From: Riptortus pedestris
Taxonomy: Eukaryota; Arthropoda; Insecta; Hemiptera; Alydidae
Direction of reading: 5' to 3'
DNA length: 64,000 nucleotides
Assembly: GCA_019009955.1 (NCBI GenBank)
Contig: CM032228.1
Coordinates: 209,720,501 to 209,784,500, forward strand
Part shown: piece by piece, positions 42,227 through 53,289 of the stretch
Position numbering within the stretch: position 1 is the first letter of the stretch
Layout: the number at the start of each line of letters is the position of its first letter
Made by a program: the position numbers and the translations under genes
Notes under the pieces: model-generated
The model's input: the letters and a program-made list of their open reading frames with translations, nothing else
The model's database searches: none
Told to the model about the DNA's origin: nothing

Positions 42227-42700
42227 TTAGCGGTCGCAATTTTTGTCTTATCGTTACCAAACTTAATATACATATAATCGTTTTGTACAAAAAGAAAGAT
42301 CAAGTTCGCTAACGGCTGAAATCGGGCAGGGGAGGGGGGCATTTAGAAGGGGAGAATATCGTAAATTCTTAATATCCCCGTTATTATTCTACAGATCGAA
42401 ACATTGTATAGAGCCAATATTATTGCAAATGCAATGTTCTATATATGTTGTTATGTGCATTATTTCATTATCTTGATTATTAACTGAGATATTTGCATTT
42501 TTTAGTTTTCGGTCTTCAGTAATGCCCTACCCCTACTCATCTCAAATTAACAATATTCTATTATGTTATGAAGTACTTGATTTGAAGCCTAAATACCAAA
42601 TATTGTTCTCATTAAACTTTTTAGTTTTGAGATAAATGCAAATACGTGGCACACGTGGGAAATCTGCTTAGTTAACGCATTTCCTGCGTGACGGACTTTT
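42045..42700 (+). repeat. Family A full-length reference copy (~655 bp)
   Basis: It begins at the palindrome TTTCCCTTAAGGGAAA, then TATTGAGGTCGTACTCATGC and CTACCTAGGAGATGACG. (TG)/(TA)n follows (42164-42223), then AGCGGTCGCAATT and the G-rich block AGGGGAGGGGGGC. It passes TATTTGCATTTTTTAG and ends CACGTGGGAAATCTGCTTAG with CCTGCGTGACGGACTTTT. No long frame and no terminal inverted repeat are apparent. Confidence 0.85.
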
Positions 42701-43084
42701 ATTAATTGAGAAAAATATAATCTACGTTATTTAAACTACTATTATTTTTTTTTTGGGGGGGGATTCATTAATTTTTCTTAATATCCATCTGATTTTAGTA
42801 TTTTTAGTCTTAGATTGGCCGTGAGGTTCAGTTTCATTACCAAGATTTCTGAATTTGAAGTCATTGTATAATCATACTGTATATCGATGCGTACGTAATA
42901 ATTTACATTTGCGCTGTTCTCATATAAAAGTAAGGAATAAATATAGAAATCGTTGGACCACGCCCTACGCCTGCCACGGATACCCACGCCTCAGGATACA
43001 GCAAAAAATAATCAAGTCCACGGTCAACAAGAAAAGGGCCGGAGAAAAAACTCTTTAAGAAGCTTTCCACCATTTTTGTTATAA

Positions 43085-43612
43085 GGAAAGAACAAGAATT
43101 GTAGAACATCAATAGTTTTACAAGATTGACTCTTTAACATGTTACCATTCGTCTTATAATAACAGCAAAATTTTGAATTACTAATCCATCCCGCCCTCTA
43201 AACCCCACAATTCCAGGTCAATATTCCGGCAATAACAATTATTGATCAGATAAACTTATCGAGTAAAAAATGAAACATCTCAATTGATCATAATTTAACG
43301 TATTTGCATGTATCTCATAAAGAAAAAGTTCAATGAAAACGATATTTGGTATTTAACCTTATAAGGAAGTGGTTTGTGATATAACAGCTTATTGTTAATA
43401 TGACCTGAGTAAAAATTCGGGTTTACTGAAAGCCGAAAACTATAAAATCGAAATATCTCTGACACAGAAAATATTTATCGAATAACATTTATAGTTTATT
43501 CAAGAGATTGGTTCTATATAATATTTCGAACCCTAGACTCTAGGTTTCCCTAGGGCTTTGATAGGAGGTTTATGTACGCCTTAACTCAATTAGCTAACCT
43601 GAGTCAGAATAA
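43085..43612 (-). repeat. Family A copy followed by a SINE head fragment
   Basis: Family A body on the minus strand (43085-43530) has 'gtatttgcatgtatctcata', 'taatatgacctgagta' and 'ctgaaagccgaaaactat'. A SINE head remnant follows (43535-43612), with 'actctaggtttccc' and 'cttaactcaattagctaacc'. Confidence 0.65.
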
Positions 43613-43945
43613 AAAAGATAAGGATAAAGAAGTAGGGACATAAAAAAAGGAGGGAAGGAGATAAAAAAGTAGGGTGCGTTACAGGTTTAACCACTTACTA
43701 CTGCTAATGGATAATTTAAAAATTTATGCAAAAAACAAAACGCTATTACGCATCTGTAGAATTTGGTGATATTCATTAAAATGGAACTTGGGGTTAGCAA
43801 ATTGAGAATATTGAATTTTTACACCCTAATAGTGCAAAACTATTTGTTTGGTTTTCTAAAATAATGCTTAATAAGCATTGAGATATATATTTTTTTTTTC
43901 ATTTTGCCTCAACGGAACGAAATATACTAAGTGCGAGAACAATAA

Positions 43946-44528
43946 ACGTTTTTTATTAGAGTTTTTTTGGATTGCAAAATTAAACACACACAAGCTTTAG
44001 AGTTTTTATTACTGCACAATTTATTCAACAATGAACTATACACTTGGTTAATTATTCTTAACTACTACTCACAGTAGGCACTGATAGTTTCACTGTTCTT
44101 CTTATGCTCAAACGTGAGTCCAATAACTCACTCACGATCACTGAAGTTCACAAAAGCACGGCACTGCACTGATCTTAGCAAAGTTGACGGCACTGCACTG
44201 TCCTTTACTTAAACACGGTGCTATACTGTTCTTCACATTAATCACTTTACCGCACTGCAACTGAAACGCCCTGTCTGCTAAAGCTGCACTGAACGCACTG
44301 CTATTCACTTGGAGAGAGCTGATAGCAAACTAACTCTCGGGACGAGCTGGGCCGTATTATAGACGAGCGGAGACATTAAAAGAGAACGCCCAGAATGGGC
44401 TAGATACTTAGTCTAGAAACTTCCGACCCCAACATTCCTTCCATCGGTCGGCTCTTTTCATCTTCTTTGTACTTCTTAAATATGTGATTAACTCTGTTTA
44501 ATTTTACGTGTACGTAATTTTCGCAACA
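43946..44528 (-). mobile_element. Solo LTR (retrovirus-like/Gypsy-type), minus orientation
   Basis: On the minus strand it starts TGTTGCGAAAATTACGTACA, has GTCTATAATACGGCCC as a TATA-like region, and repeats of the type AGTGCAGTGCCGT downstream. It has AATAAATTGTGCAGTAATAA and ends near AACTCTAATAAA. It matches the plus-strand copy at 47594-48103 through most of its length. No coding region, primer-binding site or polypurine tract adjoins, so it is a solo LTR. Confidence 0.75.
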
Positions 44529-44892
44529 ATATTTTCTGCCAGTAGAAATGACAAACAGGTTAAGTAATTTGGATATTCTAATCTCTTAAGTAATAACTGA
44601 TATAATTACTTGATTATTCGAATGAAAGAAGGTTTTACTAATATTTTACCTCTGTGCCTCCTTATTCTTCAATTGTAACTTTACTTAAAAGTGGAAGCTC
44701 ATTGTTCTACTGGATGAGTGATATTGTAATCACCTTGGATGTCAGTGCCAGGTCTGGTATACTAGAGGGTTCTTGTTATCAAATGGCTATGACCTGAAAT
44801 CTCCAGGAACCCAGCCTTAAGTCAAGAAATGTACCTGTCCTACATTAATGTTGCTCTGCACAGCTTACTAACTCTGTCAACCCTTTCTCCGG

Positions 44893-45045
44893 AGTTAAAT
44901 TAAATTATTTATTAACGTCCACTTTTTGCAACTAAGGCTTATTAACGGGTTATCTACAGGTTACCACTCTTTTCTATCCAGGGTGGGACTAAAGATCTTA
45001 TTTAATGAATTCCATTACTAAATAAATTCCTACCGCCCACATTAA
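44893..45045 (-). repeat. SINE 3' body fragment
   Basis: 'ttatttattaacgtccactt', 'gcaactaaggcttatt', 'tctacaggttaccactcttt' and 'gggtgggactaaagatc' match the SINE body on the minus strand; the head is missing. Confidence 0.75.
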
Positions 45046-45049
45046 CATT

Positions 45050-46790
45050 TAAAGACATGTCTCTATATAGTGCTTAGCTAAACGTATGTTGTTAACATAA
45101 CCAGTGGAAAACATAGCTCCGGTGGTAATCCTAATTTTCTGTAGAGTAGTTAAACAAAACTGATTCGATTTATTCGTAAAGACAGATATTTGGAATTAAT
45201 ATAAGCATTTAATGCTAGCGAATATGCATTGTAAATATTTCAATAGTAACTAACATATTTGAATTTGTGTGAACCTATCCATGTCTAACTGTTTGGGCTA
45301 ATTTCAAGCAAATTGATTCTCTAATAAAGAGTCTACAAGAAAAATAGGAGCCTTTCGCTTTGTATTTTTAAAATTTCTGAAGCTTAACATTATTCTATAA
45401 CAATTTTCTAAAGAGTAATGCAGCTCTTTGTGCCTGGTTTACTTATTTAGGTATCGTACAAACGATTTGAGTAGAAACCCGCTGCTGTGAAAGCTCTCAT
45501 TTCCCTTAGAGAATTTCTCTTTTCCAAAGAGTAACTGTAGCTGTTTGAAATGCTACAGGCAGCCTTGCAATAAACAAAACTTATGACCTGTAACTCTAGG
45601 GTTCTCTGGCGTCGTGGGCGAAATAGAAAAATAGAAATACCGGGATAAAATAAATCCTCTTCCATTAAACAGCCAGGGGACTATCAATCACGACAGGTGA
45701 GAAAGAGAGAGCGAGAGAGAGAAAGATATATGGAAATGTTGCCATGGATACAAGGTGAAAGAGAATTCCTCTGCTTGGAGTTGATAAATGGGAGGGGAGA
45801 TGGATGAGCACACAGACAGGCCGATCCCTAGTCCGATCATGCTTCTTCTTTATTCCATACATAACAGATTGAACGCCGACATTCTGATTTAAAGTGCACC
45901 ATATGATTTCATTCACTCGTTCAATGTCGTGGCATATTAGTACAATTGTCCATAGCCTGGAGTGATTCATGGCGCGTCTATGAGACAGTTTCATTCAAGT
46001 CTAAACGGAGTGAAAAGGAAGTGGGTTCTTTATCAGTCGTTCTTTCTTATGAATGAATTTGTAGGAAATATAGACCCTCTTTCAAGGTAAGGGCTGTGTG
46101 GTGTACTGAAGTGTTGAGCTTAGAAAACGCTATGCGCTTAGTAAATATTTACTAATCTCAGTACAGTGGACATTTTCAATGCATCCAACCTTAAATATTT
46201 AATATCCACTTTCCAACACCAAACAAGAATTCACTTCTTGTGCCCAATTTAAATCTATTTGTCACCGCTTTTCAAACTTTAAGAGTTAAATCTTTTCTGT
46301 CACACAAATACACACATACACATACATACCATACATAGACATAAATCGTACTGCCATCATCAGAACCTTGGTTGACAGAATAAAACACATTTCAGTAAAT
46401 CTCTCCATTTTCCTTTTCTTTCTTTTTTTAATAAAAATCCTCGAATTCACAAGTTATAAAAAATCATGAATAGTAAAACGAAACTATTTAGCTCAATGGT
46501 CAATGAAGGAAGACCGTGATGTACGCCATTGGTTGGAGATGAAGTGCTCAGCTCGACATGATCCCTCCCACAGCGTGGTGGTACTACAGTTCAAAGATAT
46601 CTTCAAGTAGCTACTCAATCAAGATGCTGAGCACTTACGGGTAAGCAGAAAGAAGCCCTCAATTCCCCTAACAGCAATGCTAAATAAAATCTACACCAAC
46701 CTTGAACTTTGACATATTTAGTACGGGGTAAAGTGCGTATTCACTACCCTTCCGCAATTCCCTATCTTTAATCAGTCAATCGTAATATTT
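45050..46790. other. No recognised gene or repeat
   Basis: Two consecutive minus-strand frames at 45447-45994 (72 and 109 codons) show no recognised domain and no splice context. A short GA run lies at 45697-45725. Confidence 0.35.
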
Positions 46791-46799
46791 CAGTCTGCT

Positions 46800-47350
46800 A
46801 GATGAGACTAGCAATATATACAGCTGAGCTTGAAGCCCTGAATCTTGCGATAGACAACACATCTGAAACTAAGGACACGAAGAATAACTATGTACTGGTT
46901 ACCCGGACATACAAACATTAGAGTACGTAAGTAGACGAAGTCGCCAAATCAGATACTCATAAAAGAACTTACGACAACACATATGTACACACAAAGATAT
47001 TCAAGCCCAAGCCAATCATATTATACTCAATTCTTGGCAGAAATCTTGGTTTGCCACAACTGACAACAAACTTCGAGAACTGAAGAATATACTTCGTGAA
47101 TGGCTTTCGTCAAAAAGACTTTTTAGAAGAGAAGAAGTAGTTTTAACGGGCTTAAGAATTAGCCATTCACGACTGTCTCAGACATATTTACTGGAGAAGA
47201 CGATCCCTACTGCCAACACTGTAACTGTAGACTAACTATAAAATATATACAAACTGACTTATATCTAAAGACTCACATAGACCTAACATACACTTTGACA
47301 GAATTACTACATGACCGTAGCCACTACATAGACCGAGTATACACTACTTG
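46800..47350 (+). pseudogene. RNase H and C-terminal region of a LINE, decayed
   Basis: With several stops the + strand reads an RNase H helix (AELEALNLAIDN, 46822-46858), then MYWLPGHTNIRV and, near the end, EDDPYCQHCNCRLTIKYIQT followed by HYIDRVYTT. The order matches RNase H plus the Cys-rich end of non-LTR elements. Catalytic motifs are only partly retained. Confidence 0.7.
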
Positions 47351-47593
47351 AAACATAATAACATTCTAAAAAAATTATAATATAGGATAATACTGAAAAT
47401 ATTTGCAGAAATGAGCTTACTTGCGTAAATTGGTGATAAAAATTTAACTAAGCTCAATCGCCCCAGTCGCGAAATGCGATTACTGTAAGAATAATAATAA
47501 TATTTCAGTCAATTTTAACCTATTAGTCACTTATGTTTTTGTTCCTGATCAAAGTTTTCCAAGCCTCCGTATCGTAGTAAGATATTAATATAT

Positions 47594-48103
47594 TGTTGCG
47601 AAAACTACGTACATGAAAAAGAGCACAGAGTTAATCACGTATTTGAGAAGTACGAAGTAGATGAAAGGAACCGCCCGAAGGACCGTCGGCGTCAGGAATG
47701 TTCTCGGGGATCTACGCCAGTCTGGGCCTTTTCCTTTCATCTCACCGTCCGTCTATAAAAGCAGACAGTTTTTGCTTGTTCTCAGTCCTCTTCAAGTAAA
47801 TAGCAGCGCGTTCAACGCAGCTTTAGTGAACAGTGCATTTTAGTTGGGGTAAAGTGTTTTAAATGAAGAACAGTGTAGTGCCGTGCGTATGTAAAGAACA
47901 GTGCAGTGCCGTGTTTTTATGAACTTCAGTGATTGTGAGTTATTGTACAGTGCAATAAGAAGTGAAGTTATCAGTGCATACTGTGAGTAACAATTAAGAA
48001 TAATTTACCAAGTGTGTTTTGCGTTGTCAAATAAATTGTGCAGTGATAAAAACTCTAAAGCTCGTGTGTTTAATTTTTCTACCCAAAAGAACTCTAATAA
48101 ACA
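47594..48103 (+). mobile_element. Solo LTR, plus orientation
   Basis: It starts TGTTGCGAAAACTACGTACA and has TATA (TCTATAAAAGC, 47752-47762) and an arthropod-initiator-like TCAGT about 25 bases later. It has direct repeats of GAACAGTGYAGTGCCGTG (about 47878 and 47899), AATAAA at 48030-48035, and a CA end near 48103. The flanks TAATAT/CTAATAT may be the target duplication. It is similar to the inverted copy at 43946-44528. No internal retroelement sequence adjoins. Confidence 0.75.
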
Positions 48104-48575
48104 ACTAATATTATTTTTTTCTGTAATCGTTGAATAGTGGTAACATTACTAAACTGAAATGAGTGAAGAAAGTGAAATATTTTGCAATAGAGTGAAGAAA
48201 GTAATCACTTTCTTCACAAGTGATTCTTAATTAGTAATAAGTATAAATTAAAAAATAATTTGAAGTTGGAAATTAAATGCTTTTAAATGTTTCTTAACAT
48301 TGTAAGAATTTATTAATTAAGAATTATTGGTGGAAATAATCAATATATTTTAAAATTTAAATATAATAATAATTACCTTCCTTGTTTATAACCTGCACTT
48401 GTTTATAACTGCACTACTTCACAATCATCACTTGTTGTTTTATAACTATACTTATAACCTTTCACAACCATGCTTATAACCTACCAACAACATACCATAA
48501 TCTTCACAACATCCTAATTTTGTTCATATTCTGGTTAGATCTGATCATGTATTACACGATTACAGAAAAAATTTA

Positions 48576-48699
48576 ATATTACACTCGTGACGAAAGTAGA
48601 ATTTACAACTCTCGTGAAATTACCACACTGGCTTCGCTCGTGTGGGTAAACGTTTCACTCGGGTTGTAAAATGATCTACTTTCGTCACTTGTATAATAA
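48576..48699. mobile_element. Near-palindromic foldback element (~124 bp)
   Basis: The left arm ATTACACTCGTGACGAAAGT through 'accacac' is complementary to the right arm over about 50 bp with few gaps. Only the short TGGCTTCGCTC loop lies at the centre. It can form a long hairpin. It has no coding sequence and is probably a MITE. Confidence 0.8.
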
Positions 48700-48746
48700 A
48701 TAACTATTTTAATAAAGACAACAATGTATAAATATTAAACGTGGAC

Positions 48747-48750
<4 letters not shown>

Positions 48751-48789
<39 letters not shown>
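48751..48789. repeat. (TA)n microsatellite
   Basis: About 38 bases of TA shortly after the foldback element. Confidence 0.9.
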
Positions 48790-48794
<5 letters not shown>

Positions 48795-49314
48795 ACTATG
48801 TTTGCCCTCCACCGAGGCTAGGATGTATTATTATTTATTGATTAATAAATTTGTTATTACTAAAGGTATTACCTTTAGAGAAGCCTTGGCTGCTCTTATG
48901 GATATTGTAAAGGCTTGAAAAAAAGAAAAAGGTTTGCTATTCGGAATCGAACATATAAAAGGAGATATGAGACGGAGCGGAAAAGGGTGGGAAACCTGGA
49001 CCATTAATAGAATTGCCTTTTCCTGATGGAACTGCCTCCACTGGGAGCCTCTGTCCATTCAACCGTCCACCGACTCCTTTATCGGCACATACCACTTGTT
49101 TCGGAACAAATGTGCTCCGCAGTCTCCCTAACAACTCCGCATAAAGGCAGAACTCTCCCACCGAACTTCCAGAAACCCGACAACCGTAAATAAGTAATGG
49201 ATAGCTAAATTTTACTATTGATCCCTCAGACTAAACTTATCAAGCTACATTACTCAAGAGCTTTCTTCTCCACTGGTATAAATTTGTATTGAGAATTTTA
49301 ATTTTTAAAAAATA

Positions 49315-49530
49315 TATATTTATTAACGTAAACTTTTTGCTACTAAAGCTAATTGGAACGGCTTATCTAAAGGTTACCACCCTTTCCAAGGTGAGCCAAA
49401 GGACTTTATTCAACGAGCTCATCACTAAATAAATTCCTATTGCTCTGACGGGAATCGAACTCACCACTCTAGGTTTAAAATGTGAGATTAAGGCCAACGC
49501 TTTAACTCAAATGGATAACCTGGGCCATCA
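49315..49530 (-). repeat. SINE, nearly full-length
   Basis: On the minus strand it has a head of the type TGGCCCAGGTTATCCATTTG, B-box GTTCGATTCCCG (49450-49461), body 'ggtaacctttagataagccg' and end 'ttaataaatatat'. It is about 215 bp. Confidence 0.8.
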
Positions 49531-50404
49531 ATTTCAATTTTAGAATAATTATTAAGAAAATCACTTTATTGAACGCTGAGTGTTCACATGTGGCATTCGA
49601 AAATGCAATTATCCATCAATTGGAAATAGATTCCATTATCTTTATGGAACTTCCCTTAATCTGTGGAAGAAAACTAAGGCTTGTTACAAGTCACTAAACT
49701 GTTGATAGCTCCAGGGGTAATTCCACCCAATTTAAAGTAAGAATCTACAATTACAAAATAATTTGGTTGCTTTAAGTTCGCAAAGTCATCTTGAATTTCT
49801 TGACAAGGAGATCAAAAAGATTCCCAATGTTGTGTTGTAAAATTAGTTGACTCGTTCCTTTTCAAACAGTATTGTATGCATTCAGCTACTAGTTCTTCGG
49901 TGTCTTTTAGTCGTTATCTGTAACAATACCTGCAGGTAAATCATTTAATTTTCACCTTGCCAAGACAACCAAAATGTAATTCTTGTCTGCAATTAGGCTT
50001 TTCTGGTTGTCAAAGTCTGTAATGGAGGATTTAAGTCAAGATCGTTCGCAGTTTTTTGTCTAGTTGGCTGGAGTCCGGTGGTTAGATAGTTCACCAGAAA
50101 TATGGGACGTATCGGACATATGGCACCTGCAATGGTTATCAGCATTGGCGTGACAGTTTTTGATTCGATAATCAATTGTATAATAAAACCCAGATAATAA
50201 GGGTGCTATATAGTAAACTCTTGTAAAAAATATCACAATTTTCTTATTGAGGGAAAATTGAAATTAAGATATTGTAGCCTAGAATAAGACTGAATCTACG
50301 CTTACAGCAGTATAGAAAATATTTCTCGAGATCCATATAAACCGCATGGTAGACCCAAGATGAGATGAGTTGACAAGAAAAATAACGGTTGATATATATA
50401 TATA

Positions 50405-50463
50405 AACAAATAAATAAATAAAACTCGGTATGTGTATTAGCACTAACGCTTTCATTATAAGAA

Positions 50464-50510
<47 letters not shown>
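50405..50510 (-). repeat. Family B fragment with (TA)n
   Basis: 'aactcggtatgtgtattagc' and 'actaacgctttcattataag' match family B internal units on the minus strand. They are followed by (TA)n at 50466-50505. Confidence 0.65.
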
Positions 50511-50512
<2 letters not shown>

Positions 50513-50514
50513 TA

Positions 50515-53285
50515 TATAATGATGAAAACGACTACCATTAGACCACTAATGTTAGCTACTGGGCGGTGACTAACAATTACAGACTTAAGTGGAATTTTGT
50601 CTTCTTTTTCTAACGCTCTATTGTCGGAATATTGACGTACAGACCGCCGCGGAGCTTTTTCGTTTCTTTGAATATCTGGAACTCATTGGTTAAAAGATTG
50701 GTATAAGAAGTGGTTACCTGTAAATTGGCTGCTGTGAACAGTGGGAATTTATTTATAATTTAAAAATAAATAGGAAGCCAGGTTCAGCCTACAGGAAAAA
50801 AAAGACATGAATTGAAGGTGAATTGTTCTTTCATTCTCATTCAGAAAGTTAATGTTAGTTCAAAAAATCTAGTGATGATTTCACCTCATACAAAACCAAT
50901 TATCGTTGTTTGTGGTCTAACAGAATGTTTTAACTCAGAAGCTGTTTTCTATATATATTCTTTAATTGATAGAAACATAATGACTACTCATTCTTCAAAA
51001 ATATAGTCCCTGAATAATAAGGAGCGAGTGCTTTTGACGGATAAATAGAATGGGCTGCGGATGACGAATTATGAGGGGCGGGAAACGCGACAGGTCAATC
51101 CTGAGGTCATTTATGAACCCTGAGATATATCTTCTTTCCGGTGAGCTATCCATCTAGTCGCCCATTAGTCACGGCTTTCCTAGCGGGAGACGTCACCTCA
51201 CAGTATCTGGGGGAAGTTCTGAAAATGTTGCCATTGTCAATATTTTTGTGGCCAGGAGAAATTTTACTCTGTCAACATGTCGGCGGACGTCTTGAAGATC
51301 GTCTGTACTGACGTTCAACAAGTTGTACATTTGGAGGACAAATCCGAGCTTAAATGTGATGATAAGAATTCTAAAGAATTACTTTAAACGTACTACGACC
51401 AATAAGCAGAATTTATACATCCAATAATGACGAAGAGAGAAATGAATAAGGGAGTCCCAAAGCACTTAATTAAAGCACACGTGACGCATAATTTAATTAA
51501 TCAAAGGGTAGCTAAGGGGATTAGAGGTAGAATGAATTATCCTGCTAAACAGACAAGATACACTGGCAGAGTGACAGGGCTTCCGGGTGAGAGGAGTCTA
51601 AGAGATGGAAATTCTGGGAAGGTTTAAATAGCAACGTTTTGTGGTGGGGATAGTCGGTGTAGGAGTTGGCAGGGGTGAAAGATAAAGGCATGGAGTATGC
51701 AAAGTATGAAATGTTGGTCCCATTAATTCTCAGAACCAACTTAGCTTTCGGCATCCTCGTGGCCTCTGAGAACTTCTTCCCACACTACATTAAAAATAAA
51801 ACTTGTGTTACTTGAGAGCAAATGCGAGTATTGTTCCTATTGCTTTAAAAGTCTCAATATTAGTTGTGAGATAATTAAAGGGGGGAGAATGAAAAAAAAT
51901 GACAGGAGTGAAGAACATATGATTATCTAGTAGATCTAAAAAAAAGTGAAATATTGTGAAAATAAATGAACGTTACCTGAATGCAGATCATGAAATAAAA
52001 TCTGATGTAGGCACTACAAGACTTCAATACTTTCCCTATTAAATGAAATAAACTAGATGTTCATGCCCATGCTTAATAATAAATGTTTAAACTTATTTCA
52101 TTTGAAAGTGATGTACGATAACTTCGTTCCAATGAATCAAAACGAAAAATGTCATAAAACATAATTCATAGATATTTTCTTTATAAAAAAAAACGCCCTT
52201 GCAATTTTATTGTATCTCTAATACGTATGGAAAAATTATCAATTATTAATCACCCTTCTCGAAACCCTCTCCCCCTCAGTGGGTTTTAATCAAAATGAGA
52301 ACTGCAAAACTAGGCGTTCCAAAAATGAGTCCTGGAGAAGGCTGAGAGGCAGGAACTAGTATACATCAACAATTTATGGAGAACACAGCTTATATGTCAT
52401 CTGGCCGTTCTCGTCAAAAGACGTTAATAGGAGAAGTCGTGGCAGTCCGAGGAAAAAAAGTCCCTCACTTTACGATGTGTGCATGTCCAGAGATGGAACC
52501 CCGAAATCCATCCAGATCGTACATGAGCAGCGGGTAATGGCCAGAGGAGAGGGATGGCGTGTGATGATTGTCTGGCCTTCTGCCAATAACAGATGAGCCC
52601 GAACTCTTCAACGCTACCTCTACAATAAGGGGTTAAAACCTTATGATTATGAAGTGTTGACCTTTTTTTTAAGCATGCATGGAATACTAATCTTACTGGA
52701 AATTACGGTATTTTTAATTGCATCTCTTATTTACATTTGAGTGGAATACTCGGAATAAGTACAGTATTCCCTTTGTTTATTTATTACAGTACACCGTATC
52801 TACTATCGACATTTCCGGTAGACGGATCTATATTTCTTGGAACAAATTAGTTTCTGATAAAAATGCAAAAAAGCCTTTTGATGAAAAAAAAAGCTCTTTG
52901 ATGAAAAAAAATCTTTTTGATGAAAAAAAAAAGCTCTTTGAACAGAAGCAAAGGAGTCGCAGCTGTGGGTTCACCTAGGACTTTTCGGACTTAAACTAAA
53001 TCTCCCAAATATTGCACTTTAATGCTTAGCCGTGCTCGGCGAGTTAGGCTAAGTTACCTGGCCCAATTTATGTATTCAAAATGTTATATCTCTTATTAAA
53101 TGGAGACCGCTGGTATGGGGAAACCCAAAGGTACAGCGGGGGCAGAGGTGGGAAAAAAAAAGTTCTCTTAAGCTTATTTTAAGGTTCAAAGCTGTTCTTG
53201 GAAGATTGTATTTTTTATAATTAAGAAGAAAATAGGAAACAGTAAGATAGACATTACAACAATCGCATGTTGGTGGAAAGAAGCC
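50515..53285. other. No recognised gene; a few GC-richer islands
   Basis: GC-richer patches at about 51030-51350 and 52330-52640 stand out but contain no long or recognisable frame. A tandem TTTGATGAAAAAAAA-type repeat of about 29 bp occurs at 52875-52945. Confidence 0.35.
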
Positions 53286-53289
53286 TTTC

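Noticed and set aside
45447..45994. Two consecutive minus-strand frames (72 and 109 codons)
   Set aside because: They abut without splice signals, resemble no domain I recognise and are within the length expected by chance.
43946..48103. One intact LTR retrotransposon between two LTRs
   Set aside because: The LTRs are in opposite orientation and the interior lacks gag, pol, primer-binding site and polypurine tract.
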